Assembly (NCBI GenBank): GCA_038503065.1 | Contig: JBCAMK010000018.1 | Span: 1,302,001-1,366,000, forward strand | Source: Paragyromitra xinjiangensis | Taxonomy: Eukaryota > Ascomycota > Pezizomycetes > Pezizales > Discinaceae | DNA: 64,000 nucleotides | Direction of reading: 5' to 3' | Shown here: in pieces, positions 1 to 13,375 of the stretch | Layout: each line of letters opens with the position of its first letter | Numbering within the stretch: position 1 is the first letter of the stretch | Made by a program: the position numbers and the translations under genes | The notes under the pieces: model-generated | Told to the model about the DNA's origin: nothing | The model's database searches: none | The model's input: only the letters and a program-made list of their open reading frames with translations

Positions 1-483
1 AAGGTCAACACCAGCCAGAAGTTCACAGTCGTTACCCAGTTCATTACCAGCGACGGAACTGCCACAGGCACACTTTCTGAGATCCGCCGTATCTACAAGC
101 AGAATGGTGTAGTTATCCAGAACTCCAACACCAACATTCCCGGCATCACCACGACCAACTCCATCTCTACCAACTTCTGTACCCAACAGAAGAGCGTTTT
201 CGGCGATACCAACGACTTCCAGACCAAGGGTGGTCTTACCAAGATGGGAACTGCTTTGCAAAACGGAATGGTTTTGGCTTTGAGTATCTGGGATGACCAT
301 GCGGCCAACATGCTCTGGCTCGACAGCAGCTATCCTCTCGACAAGTCCAGTTCCACCCCTGGTGTCGAGCGTGGACCTTGCCCTACCTCATCCGGCGTGC
401 CTGCCGATGTCGAGGCGCAGTACCCCAATGCCTCGGTCACTTACTCCAACCTCAAGTTTGGCGCTCTCAACACCACTTATTAA
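1..483 (+). CDS. GH7 cellobiohydrolase, C-terminal part (5' truncated by window edge)
   Basis: The reading frame is open from base 1 to the TAA at 481-483 (160 codons), so the gene begins outside the window. The visible part reads as the end of a glycoside hydrolase family 7 catalytic domain (cellobiohydrolase I type). It has the 'FxTxDGTxxGxLxEIRRIYxQNG' strand pair, the Cys in 'TNFCTQQK', and the typical '[24 protein letters not shown]' region, where the family has the end of the active-site tunnel. The Glu-x-Asp-x-x-Glu catalytic residues lie upstream and are not in the window. The protein stops soon after '[12 protein letters not shown]', with no Ser/Thr linker and no CBM1 carbohydrate-binding module, so this is a single-domain GH7. 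Family knowledge: a secreted enzyme releasing cellobiose from cellulose chain ends. No intron is seen in this part. Confidence 0.93.
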   Translation, partial: KVNTSQKFTVVTQFITSDGTATGTLSEIRRIYKQNGVVIQNSNTNIPGITTTNSISTNFCTQQKSVFGDTNDFQTKGGLTKMGTALQNGMVLALSIWDDHAANMLWLDSSYPLDKSSSTPGVERGPCPTSSGVPADVEAQYPNASVTYSNLKFGALNTTY

Positions 484-1483
484 GCGTGCTCAGATGTATC
501 TACGCTTTGGTGTATAGTTCGATATATACTGTGGGGGAGAGGGGGTTTTTTTTGTTTGACTTGTTAGGTGGATGAGGGAGATAAAAAATGTGCTGGGATT
601 GGGGGCTTAAAACGATGGTGCGATCGTATCTTAGGGGGACATGTCAGGCTACATGTATGTAGAAAAAAATGAATCGGATGTTTATTCTGAGTGGAACTAT
701 ACGAACCCGCCAAGCCTCGAGTGATTTCACATGATCAGTCCTTCCGCACGTGTCCGTCTGTAACTGAACCTGATCGAACTTCCATAGGGAAATTTTCAAT
801 CTGATATGTGGTAAGTATGAGGTGCGGAGTTTTAAAATGAATTGGATTTTGAACACCTTAGTGTTACTGTAGTACAGTTTCGAACCACAGTGAATTTTGA
901 CGGGGAGTGATTTAAAAGGGTCAGGATTGCGCTTCCGAAAACGGCTAGCGTAAGACAACAAATCTTCACGTCTAGCAATTGCCCAGCTATAGTCGCCCTT
1001 CGTTAAAAACATTATTGTTCTCCCTCTTGCTAATTCTATTCACCACTGCTTTTATTATGATGGCCTATGCATGGTAGTCTATCCCGTGTGTTTCTTGTGG
1101 ATAACTTAGGTGCGGTTTTAGCTTCCCAGCGGCTTTTCCACACGTATTAATTGTGAGAGCTTAAAGCTAAAGAAACTCAAAGATTGTAAAGGGGGTGGGA
1201 ATTTTACATTTCCCGTTTCCAAAGAATCTGGGAAATTTTAAGGGGTCTGATTTTCGGAAATGTGCACGTGATGATTGTCAGGTACGCATGATCGGCTCTG
1301 GGCCCTATTCTAGGGTCTTGTGCTCAAGGATGCTCTGGCTGGCACAAGATCTAGGCCTGCGTTAGGAAGTTATGATGGGATCGGGTCAGCTAGGCACCGT
1401 CCGCCATCAGCAGATCTTTCCTGTGGCTCCATGGTCTGGTAACACCGAAGGTCCCCACCCGCGTTTAGGGTTTAAAGAACCGT

Positions 1484-1503
1484 AGTCAATGGTACCATTG
1501 ACT
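1484..1503. repeat. Perfect 20-bp palindrome centred on GGTACC
   Basis: AGTCAATGG TACCATTGACT reads the same on both strands with no spacer. It lies in a slightly G+C-richer island (about 1.26-1.62 kb) inside the gene-free interval. No adjacent open frame explains it. It may be a protein-binding dyad or a remnant of an inverted-repeat element. Confidence 0.7.
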
Positions 1504-4500
1504 GTGGGCCCTTGAGGTACGGTGCAGCAGAGGCTACTTCAACAACTGATGGCAGCCACCCTAAAGGTGCTGCGAGCCTCTCCATTCCAACTAGTATGGT
1601 CCGTGCAAGCTTTAACCTAGACCAATGAAATTTGGGTGTGGAACGCCCTTGTCTTACAATTCTTGGCTAGTGCTTTGTGAAATACAATAGGAAACCTTCC
1701 ATCCGAATATCTCCACCACCAATGCTCTTAAACAGGCATCACTTGAGATTTAGGCTCTGTACCAGTGTCAATACTCAAATATAGTCTCAAAAGTGAAATT
1801 TGACACAAATTTTCTCTAGGTATACCAGATCACATGCTTAGTATTACTGGGAATGTTCCACTCCGCGCTTTTTACTGCCAAAGATGAGGTTTTATTCCGC
1901 CACAACCCCTAGCCCCTGTGCCTTATAAGAAGATAACAGAGCTTCATTACTATGATGGTAGATTTTGTATCTTTTCCTGAGTAATTTGGTTGGGGTTGGG
2001 GTTCAGAATATCGGCTCAAAATAGGTGGTCTAGGTTAAGACGTTCCCCCACCATAGCTACCTCAGGAGTGCAGGATTTTTTGATGGTTCCTCGGATGGTC
2101 GGTGAGTTGGAGACCGTTAGACCCGGAATTGAGCCTTCATAAATTAAAACCTATAGCTATTCTCGGAATGCATCGTCGCTATTTGCGAGAATCGTCCCTG
2201 ATACAAAACAAGGCAATGAGAAAACGCAATATACGAGCACTTGCAGATCGGAAAAGTGGAATATCATGGCCGAGAGGATATCTAATATAACCGTAACGCG
2301 CGGATATTCTATTTAGTAAGGATCGGACGTTTGAAATCTTGGAGGTAAATTGGGATACATTCTTGTAGTATGGAAAACACCTTGCGTACGCGTACCTATT
2401 AGTAAATAGCCGATGGACCCCTTGGCATTAGCGGGGACCCCACAGAGAAGAATCTTTTTGCAACGTACGCCCAGACGAATATATTAATGTACGGTCGCAA
2501 TCGGCGCCATACACATATGAAGTTGGACGTTTTTGAAATTGAGATCTACGACGGGAGTAATCCCTATTTCAGGTAATGTTTTCTTCGATATTTCCGAACG
2601 TAGGAGTTTCCTCTTGTAGTACGGTCACACTTCGACCAAGACTCAAGAGAATTTTACACGAGAGCAGGATCTATGTCGTTTCGTTGAACAGAGAAGGTTG
2701 ATGGTAGAAGAATCTGTAGAGGATGGGCTAACAAATGGTTCGGCATATCGAGTTCCGACGTAGCGAGAGGCTAGTAGTAGCGCCACCCTGTCACTGCCCG
2801 GCTAATCTAGGGAAAACTTTGGTTCCATGGATCTGTGTCGGCATATCCGCCATCTTTTGGTTCTGGGCCGCCTCCACTAGTGCCCCCCGAAAGTAGGGAA
2901 CCAAGAATGCTAGAAGAACAGGTCACCACCAAAGAATAAGGTCACCAGTAGGGATGTGACTGGTGAATTAAGAAACTTTGCCGGCCGGCTATTTACTATC
3001 AATTAACCGAAATCATTAAGAAAAAACAGGATTAGGGTTCTGTTATAGCCAAACTGGCAGGGTCTAGAAGGGTTCTAGACAATGCAACGAGTAAGCAATA
3101 AGTAGTAAGTTGCTATAGGGTTTCACCAAATTCAGCACTGAATATTACCTCTAGTCATCCTTGTAAAAGTCTCGCCTGACTGTGTAACCCAATTGCTGGG
3201 TGTATCACTACCGGTAGTTAATTGAATAACCATCGTTGGCAATACTTCAGGCTTACGCAGTTCATATTAGGTAACGAGCGAACTACTAACCCCTCGAACG
3301 TATGCAAGCCGGCTACCCTTGCGCGACCAAAATTTAACCCTTTTAGGCTCAACTTACTCGCTCATCCATTTCATGAAATATCACTCACAAGTCACTAATT
3401 GAAAAATTTTGAGATATGGGCCTCTTAATTCCCCTTCCCAACGTGCTATTTATATATCCGGTGTCTTTTTAGCCTAGGGAAAGTAGGTATACGGGATAAT
3501 TGTGTTGATATTTCATGACTTGGTGAAGCATTGTCATTAATATTAGGAAAGGTACTAACTCGTTTGCCGATCTTCCACCCAGCACCGCCCGAGCCAACAA
3601 TGATCGAATTCACTCTTGGAAAAAAGCTGTGTATGTGTACGAGTTATTCTATTCTATCCCTGTAGACGGAGTTCCTATTATCGCTACCGCTAGACAAAAT
3701 CGCATCTGGAGGAATTTGTCGTGAACTCGCTCGTGCAAACCGAGCCCGCCGCGAGTCTAGCGGGACGGATTTTCTTCAAGGCGACATTAACCGAGCGGAT
3801 AGGGGTGGCTGACCGGTTCTCAAAATATCTGCTTCTGTGTGGAGGTAGGCAATGGTGAGTAGCCAGCTGGAGACCGATAAATATTACTGAGAGGGCATGT
3901 GTGGGGTTGTGTTGTGCAAATCAGATTCCTGTAGGAAGTGCTATTAGCAAAAGAGGGACTAGTGGTAGCTGTTGGAACTGGCTGTAGGAATGATTGATGG
4001 TTCCTTCGTTAATGTCTGTTATCATGGTAAACTGTATTTTGGCCGTTGGACGACGTAGAGGCATAGTGATTGAATGAAGTGGGGAGGAGTATAAAAGTAA
4101 AAAAGGAGAATGGCAAAAGACACAAGGAATAGATATGCTCGAAGATCGTTGCAGGGAACCAAGACCACAGACGCTTCCAAACTAAACTCTAGGAATCCCT
4201 CCCTGTCATTGCCATCTCTTTTTCGTTTACTGATCGTCCTCCTCAGTGTATCTGCTTAGACCGAGAATGTCCTTTAGAAAAAAACGATAGCTGTGACGGT
4301 GACCCTTTTGTCCCTGCCCCAAGTGGGGATTTCTGTACTTCCCATGCGATCCTGGGCCGGGGGTTGTGGGAAAGATGATCCGAATCCGGAGCCGGTAATA
4401 AACCTGGTTTTAGCGGAAGTGATGAAACGTATACGTGGGGCGGAGTTAGAAAAGTAGGGAGGAAAGGGCAAGGGGGGTACTGGTATATCTAGACGGTGGG

Positions 4501-4894
4501 ATGGGTGGGATGTAAGTTCGAGCGGGCGCCTGGGCGCCGCGTGACTAGGGTTAGGGGTAGGTGGTGTGAATGTAGCTAGACCCACGTCGCGCACGGAATG
4601 GTGTAACTATAATAAGTTATGCAAGTAGGTATACTCGAAGTGGGGTTATGGGTGCTATTTATCACATTGTATCTTGAAATCTCCAATTCAATTCCTCTCG
4701 AGTTATTTAGACTGTTGCAATCAGTACTTGCCTCGGAGCATGGTAAGCGACTCCGTACGTCGCCGGTATTATTACTCAAGAGCCTGCATGGAAGATATCC
4801 GGCCTTTAGTATTGCAATTGGTTGTTGTGAATCGGTTGCTAAGCTCAAGAATTCGAACACATATGATCACTCGCTGTCCTCTCGGTGCTTAGTA

Positions 4895-5063
4895 CAGTGA
4901 AAACCGGTCATATGGCGGATCCGGTGTGTGGCGGACAGGGGTGCTTTTAGCACAGGGACACAATATTCCCAAGCCGCACCACCAGCAAATATTGTGTCCC
5001 TCAACCAAAAAAAATACCCCTGTCCGCCACACACCGGATCCGCCATATGACCGGTTTTCACTG
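4895..5063. mobile_element. MITE with 48-bp perfect terminal inverted repeats, TA target site
   Basis: The ends CAGTGAAAACCGGTCATATG... match each other as inverted repeats for 48 bp without a mismatch. A second inner pair (GGGACACAATATT) also matches, so the whole 169 bp can fold into one hairpin. The element is flanked by TA on both sides (4893-4894 and 5064-5065). A CAGTG start with TA duplication is typical of Tc1/mariner superfamily elements in fungi (Fot1/Pogo group). There is no coding capacity, so it would depend on a transposase supplied elsewhere. The perfect arms suggest recent insertion. Confidence 0.9.
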
Positions 5064-8000
5064 TAAGCAGCCGACGAGCTAGTTTGGAGCCAAGGGCATT
5101 TCGAGATGCAGGCAAGATTATGTTGTTGTCGCTAAAGCCATTTACGCGCTCATTGCCGTTACGAACTGGCCTCCTGGGATAAGTCAGGGATTTTCCATAT
5201 CACTCGATACGTATACCCAGAGCTCCGTTCAGAAATATCCACAACTGCTAAATAGCACCCTTACCTTCAAAATACTCGGCTTATTCCCGCCGAAGCTTAA
5301 TGGTAGTCCTGAACTTGAAACAGCTAAGTCAAATCATCACTCTTCCCCATAATAGTTATACAGTAGGCTCTCGGTATAGGCATACGCCCGGGTCTAAAAA
5401 ATGTATGCTTATATCGAAGCTATGCTTAGGTCGGGGTAGGCTTTATATGTGCAAGCGAGGATGGGATCGCCGGACAGTATGCCTACGGGGCGGATATGCT
5501 TGTATAGGGTATGCTTATATCGAGAGTCTACTGTAACTACAAAACTAAGTCTTATGAGGTAAATTCCCGATCCAATCATTTCTTCCTAAATGCGCACTAG
5601 TAAGCTGAGAGGTTGATTGTGTAATGCTAAGGGTTAATGAAGCTCATGCTGTGAGTGACGGAATTTGAATTTTAACCTGCCATACTATACTCTTTGAAAA
5701 TAAAAAGGGGATCTGACTGAGGGCAGGCATACTTATTTACTGAAATGGCGAAACTTCGACTCGTGCTTACTAGGAGAATTTCGCACTGAACAAAGTTGTC
5801 TCCACTAGTCGGTATGTATAATAGAAAGCGAAAGGGTTTCTGTATGTATTTTAGGTGGGTGAAAGTGCAGGACTAGGATTTCGTGTTCTGGGTAGATTGG
5901 GGGGTTGTGCCATGTATGCTATTGTGCGTTGTCAAAATTTCATGATCTCCTTCAACGATGAGACCTGATGAGGATTGATGGTAAATTAAGCTGGAAGGTT
6001 TTTCGTCAGTCATTAGCTATAGCTAGAGGTGGTAATGTGGTATGAACTTTGCGCGCGCTCTTTGACTGGATTGGCCTACAAAATAATATCCTTTCCCCTA
6101 TCAGCCACAGAAGTCATAGTAATGCTAGAGCTTTGTTTGGTACAATAAGGGGCCATTTATTTGTCGCGTGCAAGATTTTTTTCCTTGTGGCCGTTGGAGG
6201 AAGATAGTTCATTTAGAAAAAGTGATCGACTCATGGATAATCTAATAGAGGTTCTGCCTGGAGTACTAGTTTTGGAAAGTATGTTCAGGTTCTTCGAAAT
6301 AGTCACCGGGGAAGTATAGATTTATATCTTTTGTGGGGTAGTCGCTCCAAGACTGAGCGCAGTGTCTTCTGGAGCTGTGTTAAACTTGTTGATGTTACCC
6401 GCCCCTGAGTTGAGCTTCTGCTTGGGTGATTAACTAAGTTGAAGCTGAATAGGGCCAGGAGGCTACATTCGATTTTAGTATGCAGGTGTTTGGGTTGATT
6501 CGTTTTGCGTAATAGTATTCCGAACTCCATTTGCCTCACTTCACACCTTTTTGTTTTTTTGCTTTTCTCTTTATCCTATTCACAGATCGACCATGTACAT
6601 GTATCGTCAGGGTTCGGTGCAGAAAACCGAATGGTGGTAGGAGGGGTTCGAAAATTCGGTCTTCTGTGCGAAAATTGTTATTGTAAGTGGTTCTAGGTCG
6701 CTGTTCCGTTACCGATGGTTGGAAATGCGGGGGATCGGGAAACCCTCGTAACTTATAGGTATTTTCCCGTCGCGCAATCCTGCTGATGTTACGCGCAATT
6801 CCCCTAAATTACTCCCTATGCTTCAATAATTTCTTTCTGTAGCTATATAGGTGGAAGGATTCATTATATCCATTCTGCCGGTAAAATCCCCGGTTTTTAC
6901 TCCGCCGAATATCAGTATCTTGCTAAAGACAACTCTCATTTTCGCTTCATGGGGCTCTAGGAGGACTGTCGAAAATTTTCGAAACTTGGAGGGGAGATAA
7001 TCCTCAGGGTACACCTCGGACTAATTGTGTACATGCCCAAATTCGCTTTCAAGAAGATAAAACGGCTATTGTGTATGTGACAGTGCTTCCCTACCACCGG
7101 CGCTCCCTTAGTAACGTCGCAGCATTTCGACTAGATTGCAACGCCCGAACTTTCCCAACAAACATTAGCAGGATGTGCTGAAAATTTATAGCATGATAGT
7201 ATAATATCTGGTGTATACTCTACTGGGTTCAGTTTGCATAAACTTTTCGGGCTTGGTGCTGTGTCTCTATTCTTGCAGCCAAGTATTTTGGGAACAGCCC
7301 TCAACACAAGCTAGCACAAACCCCAACTCCAGAGCTGGGCTATTGCAACCAGAAACAATTGCACACATTAGATTTTCTCCTATATTACTTTACTAATATT
7401 ATTCTTCAACCTGAATTTTTTCCAGATTTTTACAATTGTTTTTAGTGCTTCTAAAATTTAGTGGCCCAAACGCCGCGCCGTTACCGAGGGAACGCCGGTA
7501 GGTAGGGAAGCACTGCATATATTTATTACTTATTAGAAAATTTTAAAAACCGTAGTATGCGCTGTCAGTTAGCCTTGAAGATGGCACAGCTACTTTACAG
7601 GGCTAGGGTTTGCAATTTTCAGGCTTACGCTTTTTAGTTAATAGGCTTTTCCTGTTATCCTCTACCGCTTCGGCCATAGCCGGTTTTTCTAGCAATATTC
7701 GTACTACCTGAGCGGCCTCCTTGAGCACTTTTAGATAATAAAGCAAATTTAACCAAGATTGCACCATTATACTCTTCCTACAATATGCCAGCACCTATGT
7801 TTTGGGATCGCGAATCGTCCACTTCACGACTTCGCACAGGCAGAACCGCATGTTCAGCAGGGGGTACAGAAGAACGCACGCGTTATTGAGAGTGGGTGAA
7901 GTATCAGTTTTTATCCTAAACTCTTAACCGGAAATACTAAAGTCCATCATACATATATTCCATTCCAAAAAGAAGAAAAGAAACTATAAAACCAAGTGAA

Positions 8001-8083
8001 AAGTGTTATCACGATGTCCAACCCTAGCTAGGCCAATTATAGAGGCGCTAGCCTTACAAGTAAAAGGGATCATTGAGCTAATT

Positions 8084-11000
8084 TCAGTCTTGATCGTTCT
8101 CCTTCGCGCCTTCGATTTCCTTGTGATCTGTGCTGAGAACAGAGTATACATGTTCCTTTCCCAAGACTAGTTTCGGGCCTAGATCCTTGAAGTATTCAAG
8201 ATAAACTCCCGCGAATTTGATCGAGTATTTGGTAGCAAGGCTGAGGCCGTAAGCCGCGAGGGCAATTAACAGGACCTCCTCGAGCTCAGGTTGGTCGTCA
8301 GAAAGGGCAGCCGCACAGAATGACCAAGCGCTGATGAGCTGCATGGTATCCTGGATGATTTCCCGTGTGGCCTCGGCGTCATCCTTTTCGGGATCATTGG
8401 CTGGAAGGTGAAGATTATCTACTTCGATGATTACGTCAAGGACGTATGTGGGGATGGAGGTTAGGAATTCCCAGATGCCGACGAAACGTTTCGTACTGGG
8501 CCTAGAGAGGCCGAACTTCCATCCTACGAACCTGCTAGTGCTGAGGAAAACTAAATTGCTCACGTCAAGGCCCCAACTCTATTCCTGACAATATATTAAT
8601 TAGCGTCCGTAACAGGAGAAAGGGCTAACGAAGACAGATATGGAGATCTGAAAATAGGGCGGAAAAACTTGACTTACCCCCCAATGTAGATCCTGGTTTT
8701 GTTTGTATTTTAGAGGCCATGCAAGTGCCAAGGCAATAGACCCCAAGATAATTGACCCGGCATCAATTGTGTTCCCCATCGCGACGCTAGTTGACCTCAA
8801 AGATTTTCCCTCTGACCTCAAGCCTCCGGGTGGAGCCTCACGGACTAAGCCTCCGCCCACCGCGTCAATAGCCATCGTAATCATAGTCAGTTCCAAAGAA
8901 ATTATCCCCACACCGATAGCTGTCATGGATCCCACCGATGCAATATCCTTTGCGAGCGTCGGATCTAGCGACGAATTTCCCGTGACGTAACTTGCAAATG
9001 TATCCTTTGTTAGTCGGCCTGCAAGCCTTGGTGGTGCGGTACTAGCAACAATTTTATATAGCACTGTCGTCGGGATGGCTACAATCAAGGCAAGGCAGTT
9101 GAAAACAGTGAAGTCTCGTCCTCCGTTGATCTGCTTCCACAGAAAACTGAATATAGGAACTTCAATTTTGTAGTTACCCATCTCTCCGATTCTGCGCAAG
9201 ACAATGACTACAGCTTTCAGCATAAAATCGACAACGTTCTCAAGGGTGTCTAAAGCGGCGTTGATGAGTTGATCACTAAGCCTCGCGAATATTTGGCTGG
9301 TGTTTGTGTTAGAAGTGAATAGATCACCGATATCAGTCACGATATCATTTGCCAGGTTTTCCACCACTGCAACTTCTTTGATGATGTCGTCCCAAAGGTC
9401 TTTTAGGGTAATATCGCTGGGACTTGTGGAGCTCGAGGGTGCGGTTATGGTGCCGTTAGTAGTAAAGCCCCCATGCTGCATTTGATATGACGACCAGTTG
9501 TAACTGACTCCGCCCTGGACCTCTTCCGTTTGACTCACTGCGTTGGGGTCAGAGGTAGTGGTGCTCGTAGCAATATTATCCGGCTCAACTTTGCGTTGCA
9601 TCTGTGTTCGTAGATTCTGAACCCAGGCTTTGGCAGCATCGTCAAGCCGGAATAGCTGGTCCCCACTGTATGCGAGGCCGGCATTGAGATAAGTAACTAT
9701 ACTGTCCGTAGTCTGAAGAATATCGTCCCAAGAGAATAGGAATCCAACGAATTCGATCAGCCTTTCGATCCCGACCCCGATCTTAGCGAATACCCAACTC
9801 ATAGCCTTTCCGACAGCCACAATGCTATCTAAGACGAAACGGTAGACTTCCCCAGCCAACTCAACGACGAAGTGAATAAAATCTCCTATATGTTTATTAG
9901 CCTACATCAGGCGTCACTTTGACATAGGTCTAGTTCTTACCGACTTGCTCGACAAACCAAGTTGTAGCATCCTTTGCTTTTTCTAGTAGATACATGAACG
10001 AGTCCCAAGGACTGCTCCAGCTCCAGTCTTTCAACGACCTCAATTTTGCCAAATGCTCGAGATTAGAAGGGAGTCTTCCAGCCAAAAGGATAGGCTTTAT
10101 TTTTCTAAGCGAGTCAGAGAATTGGCAGCGGCGGCCTGTAATGGGTGTAGCCAGGATACCCTTATCCATCCTTATTTGGGATTTATTCAGTTCAGTGATC
10201 ATATTAGCGGCGGAATCAAGATCCTTGGCGCTAACACTACCAGGAGTGATCAAGTTTTGGCCTGTTTGCGTCTTTGCGTTGGCAAGGTCCTCACCAGTTT
10301 TAATTACCATCAGCTTCGTGTTGAGTTTCTGTGTAGGGTTAAGAAGGGCAACAGTAATCGGGGTTTCCACTCCCGTTTGTGGCTTGAATTTGTCTACTTG
10401 TACCGTGTGACAGGATATATCCTCAGTTGAGATGATAATGGTCAAGACCCCGGTGTCGTCAGTCTCATACCAACCACCATCTTGATCCAACGTTGTAGTC
10501 TCCCTATTTGCGAGAACCTCTATAAATCCAGAACTGGTTAGGTGTAATTGACACCTCGCAATGGAGTAGTTTGTGGATGTATCATCTGACAAGGCCCTAA
10601 TTCGAAGGGTAAAGCTTTGGACCTCCATGTTGTTGGTACTCGACGGCGTGTAGAATGGCTGCACTTCCCACATTCCGGTATCGGAAGCTTGTTGCAAGAC
10701 GGTCAAGAAACCCTTCTCGTTAACAGATACTAACGTATTGACCAAGACATTCTGATTATCCTTGCTGGTGGACAAAAGTCCAGAAATACGCCCACCCGCT
10801 CCGTCCGGGATAAGCTGTGTCAGGATTCCTTGATCTATGGCAGAAATTGGGGCAGAATAGTAGTGTGCTCCATTCTTCGCAGTTGTATACCATATTGTGA
10901 GAGCGTCTCCACTTTGAGTGACGTGAATATCCCTGAGACCGAGAGATTTATCTCCAGTCGTAACTAGAGTGCCGGTTCCAGCTGGTGCAACATACTGACG

Positions 11001-11918
11001 ATATTTATACTGTGTAATCATATCTCCACCGACGAGTAAAACTGAGTGTTTTGTGCTGGGATCCTCATAAGATGTCACGCACTGGGTGCCTAATTAGACA
11101 TTAGATTGCAGATACATCTTGATTATGATTTTGATTGCTCACCAGGAGGGGTAGCAATTTCTACGGCGAAATCTCTCGACCCGAATGTTCGGAATTGTAA
11201 CTTGAGACCTCCGGTACTCTGATAAAGGACATATGCCCCTTGCCCCAAGGGACAGGTCACAAAAGTAACATCGATGATTTTGAGAGGATTGGTTGCCAGT
11301 TTCCAAGACCGATTGAGTGATATGGCGGGCTTTCCGCTGCCATCGAGTATAATATCCACGTATCCGAGTTGATCTTCTTTGGTGATCCTATCCAGAGGTT
11401 GGAAAGCAAGGAATATCATAGGAAATGATTTACCCCCAACAACGCGAGTGAAATTACTCTATCTGCACATCAGCATTGCAGAAAGGGATATATCAAGAAG
11501 CGGAGCGAGAGTATACCATAAACATCCCAAGCACCTCCGGATACGGAACAGTACCTCTAATTATTTTGCTTTCTGGAGGAGCAAGGAGATAGTTTGGTTG
11601 TAGGTCGAACACTAAGTAGAAGTTGCTCATGTTGTTTGCTGCCTTGGCCTCGATAGCAATCCAGATTTTGAGATCAGCACCTTGCCGCATATCAAAAGCC
11701 TGTACATCGGTAGTAATTCCACAAAGCTTGCCAAAGTCGACCAAACTGGAAACCCCTCCAACGGAAATAACTAAGTTAAGTTTATGGTCTTGGCTAAGGG
11801 AGAACACAGCGGGGCTCGAGTCCTCATCTCTGAAAGCGACAAAACGATTCCCTGCGGGGACAGGATTCGCTGGTAGCAAGTTGGTCATCAATTCAGCATC
11901 TTGCTTGATGGTGATCAT
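8084..11918 (-). CDS. Large multi-exon protein of unrecognised function (about 1,170 aa) with WSSPWDSFM motif
   Basis: Five reading-frame blocks on the minus strand join into one gene through four short GT-AG introns: ATG at 11918-11916, then blocks near 11918-11512, 11450-11150, 11090-9945, 9885-8680 and 8572-8084. The junctions I traced keep the frame (for example TGG GGG|GTAAGT ... TAG|AGT TGG). The N-terminal half (about 600 aa) is beta-rich with repeated 'GLRDIHVTQSGDALTIWYTTAKNGAHYY'-like segments, suggestive of a propeller or lectin-like repeat. Next come 'WSWSSPWDSFMYLLEKAKDATTWFVEQVG' and a helical part with several hydrophobic stretches, including 'TVFNCLALIVAIPTTVLYKI' and a C-terminal 'VLLIALAAYGLSLATKYSI'. 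I do not recognise the family. The shared WS(S/T)PWD(S/T)(F/Y)M motif links it to the gene at 42299-44432, which is transcribed in the opposite direction. Confidence 0.75.
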
Positions 11919-13322
11919 AATTTTTCCAGTAGATTTCGGGTAATGTATAAGAGTCGAAGAATTTTTAAGAGGAATAAAGACAACCGCAGAAGATCTGATA
12001 TCGGTTTTGCACTTTCCGTGGGAAGGGTTAGCTTGTCATTATAAAAAACTCCAAGGAGTGGTGAAGGAAAAAGGGATCAAGATTGATACGGCCTATGCTC
12101 CTCAAATTTGCAATTACCCACCACCCTGTGGTGGGTCCCTGGGAGTCTAGACAGGCGAGTTCAGCTCAATTCTGGGAAAATATCAGTTTCAGACACGCGG
12201 TCTTCACGCCTCCCCCTAGAGACAGAAGGCCACTCGGGGCTTCCTGCTTGAGCATTTTGAATTGAAACATGCCAGAACTACGCCCGCATCTTGCGAAGGT
12301 TTTTAGTCGATATTCATAAACCATCAGGTACGAGTACGTGCTAAGCTAGGGTCATCAGAAATGACCGTACAGCCGTTTCTTCACTATAGGCAGAAGAAGA
12401 AACTTCATCTAGCTACGTGTATGCAGCTGAAGATACATCACTCTGCATCTTTCAGCTTGAAAAAACGCTATCGGAAGCTCATAACTTCAATACAAGGTAT
12501 ACTAGCAAGTAGACTCGAGATACGGGGTGCCGGGAGGGCTCTCTTTTGTGCCAAAAGCCGCCACGATGAGGCTAGCTTTCCATCTGCAGCATTATCATGA
12601 TGTTTATGTTTAGCTGAAGTTGAAGAAGATCGCCAGTAACAGCTGAAGATATTCAACCAAGATTGTTGACCTCCGTGGCCACGTCATACGCCGGAGGAGT
12701 CTAGACATCGAGACCGTTCGATATATTTCGTGGCTGCCGAGGGGTGCTGGCCCACGATGCGGCCCACAATTTTTTTTGGATATGAGGCCACCTAGGATAC
12801 TAGAGTCCCCCTCGCTAACTTGAATTTTAATATTTTTTGATGATATCTGTGCGCTTCCAGGGATTGGTCGTGTCCCTGACAGCTGATCTCTACAGCCTCT
12901 GGCACGGGCATACAAGCTTAAATCTCTCCCTGCACGGTGTAGGAGAAAACTCGCTTGCAAGAGTTGAGAGTTAGTGGTGCGGATTGGCTTATCGATAAAT
13001 CACGGGATTGCTAAGTATAGCCATTAGCATCAATGGTCCAGATTCTTTACAGGTCGCTATCGTTACACTAGCAAATTATTTCCCCCGCGTTCTTTTTACC
13101 GTCACTTTGCCAATGTTTCGCCCTTCGGTTAATTCAAACCTTCAAACCATGCGGGGTATCTGGCAGCGCAATTCAGCTGAATATGAGATTCACTTTAAGG
13201 GCATACACAAACTTATCCTTATCACCATAGTAGAGAAATCTCCATTAAGGTAGCTCTATGGCTCTTTTAGTCCTGCAAAGTGTCATATGCATAGTTACGC
13301 ATATTTACGCGCGCATATTGCC
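11919..13322. other. Upstream intergenic region of the 8084-11918 gene
   Basis: No credible coding frame is present. It presumably holds the promoter of the minus-strand gene that starts at 11918. Before the transposons entered, this sequence and 41327-42298 would have formed one divergent intergenic region of about 2.4 kb. The last ~50 bp resemble, weakly, the outer flank of the inverted repeat at about 41312-41370, so they may be the left arm of element F. Confidence 0.5.
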
Positions 13323-13329
13323 CATGATC

Positions 13330-13375
13330 TACGGCGGCCTATAGCGACCATCCCGCCATAATTCAGAAAGTCAAA
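13330..13375 (+). repeat. Left terminal inverted repeat of element G
   Basis: These 46 bp match the inverted complement of 39014-39059 with a single C/T difference. Similarity continues more loosely inward: C-rich then A-rich on this side, and the complementary T-rich then G-rich stretch on the other. Confidence 0.88.

Larger units (their letters stand above)
484..8083. other. Gene-free interval of about 7.6 kb
   Basis: No open frame here exceeds about 120 codons, none shows a recognisable domain, and none pairs with a neighbour through a plausible short intron. I read the short frames at 644-1012, 4274-4594, 4576-4860 and elsewhere as chance. The only clear structures are a perfect 20-bp palindrome at 1484-1503, a TA-flanked MITE at 4895-5063, and a local repeat of 'TATGCTTATATCGA' at about 5403 and 5507. 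The stretch could be degraded transposon sequence; that could be tested by a repeat-database search and a dinucleotide (RIP) index. Confidence 0.6.

Noticed and set aside
644..1012. 122-codon minus-strand frame downstream of the GH7 gene
   Set aside because: No recognisable motif and no neighbouring exon; composition is like the gene-free interval.
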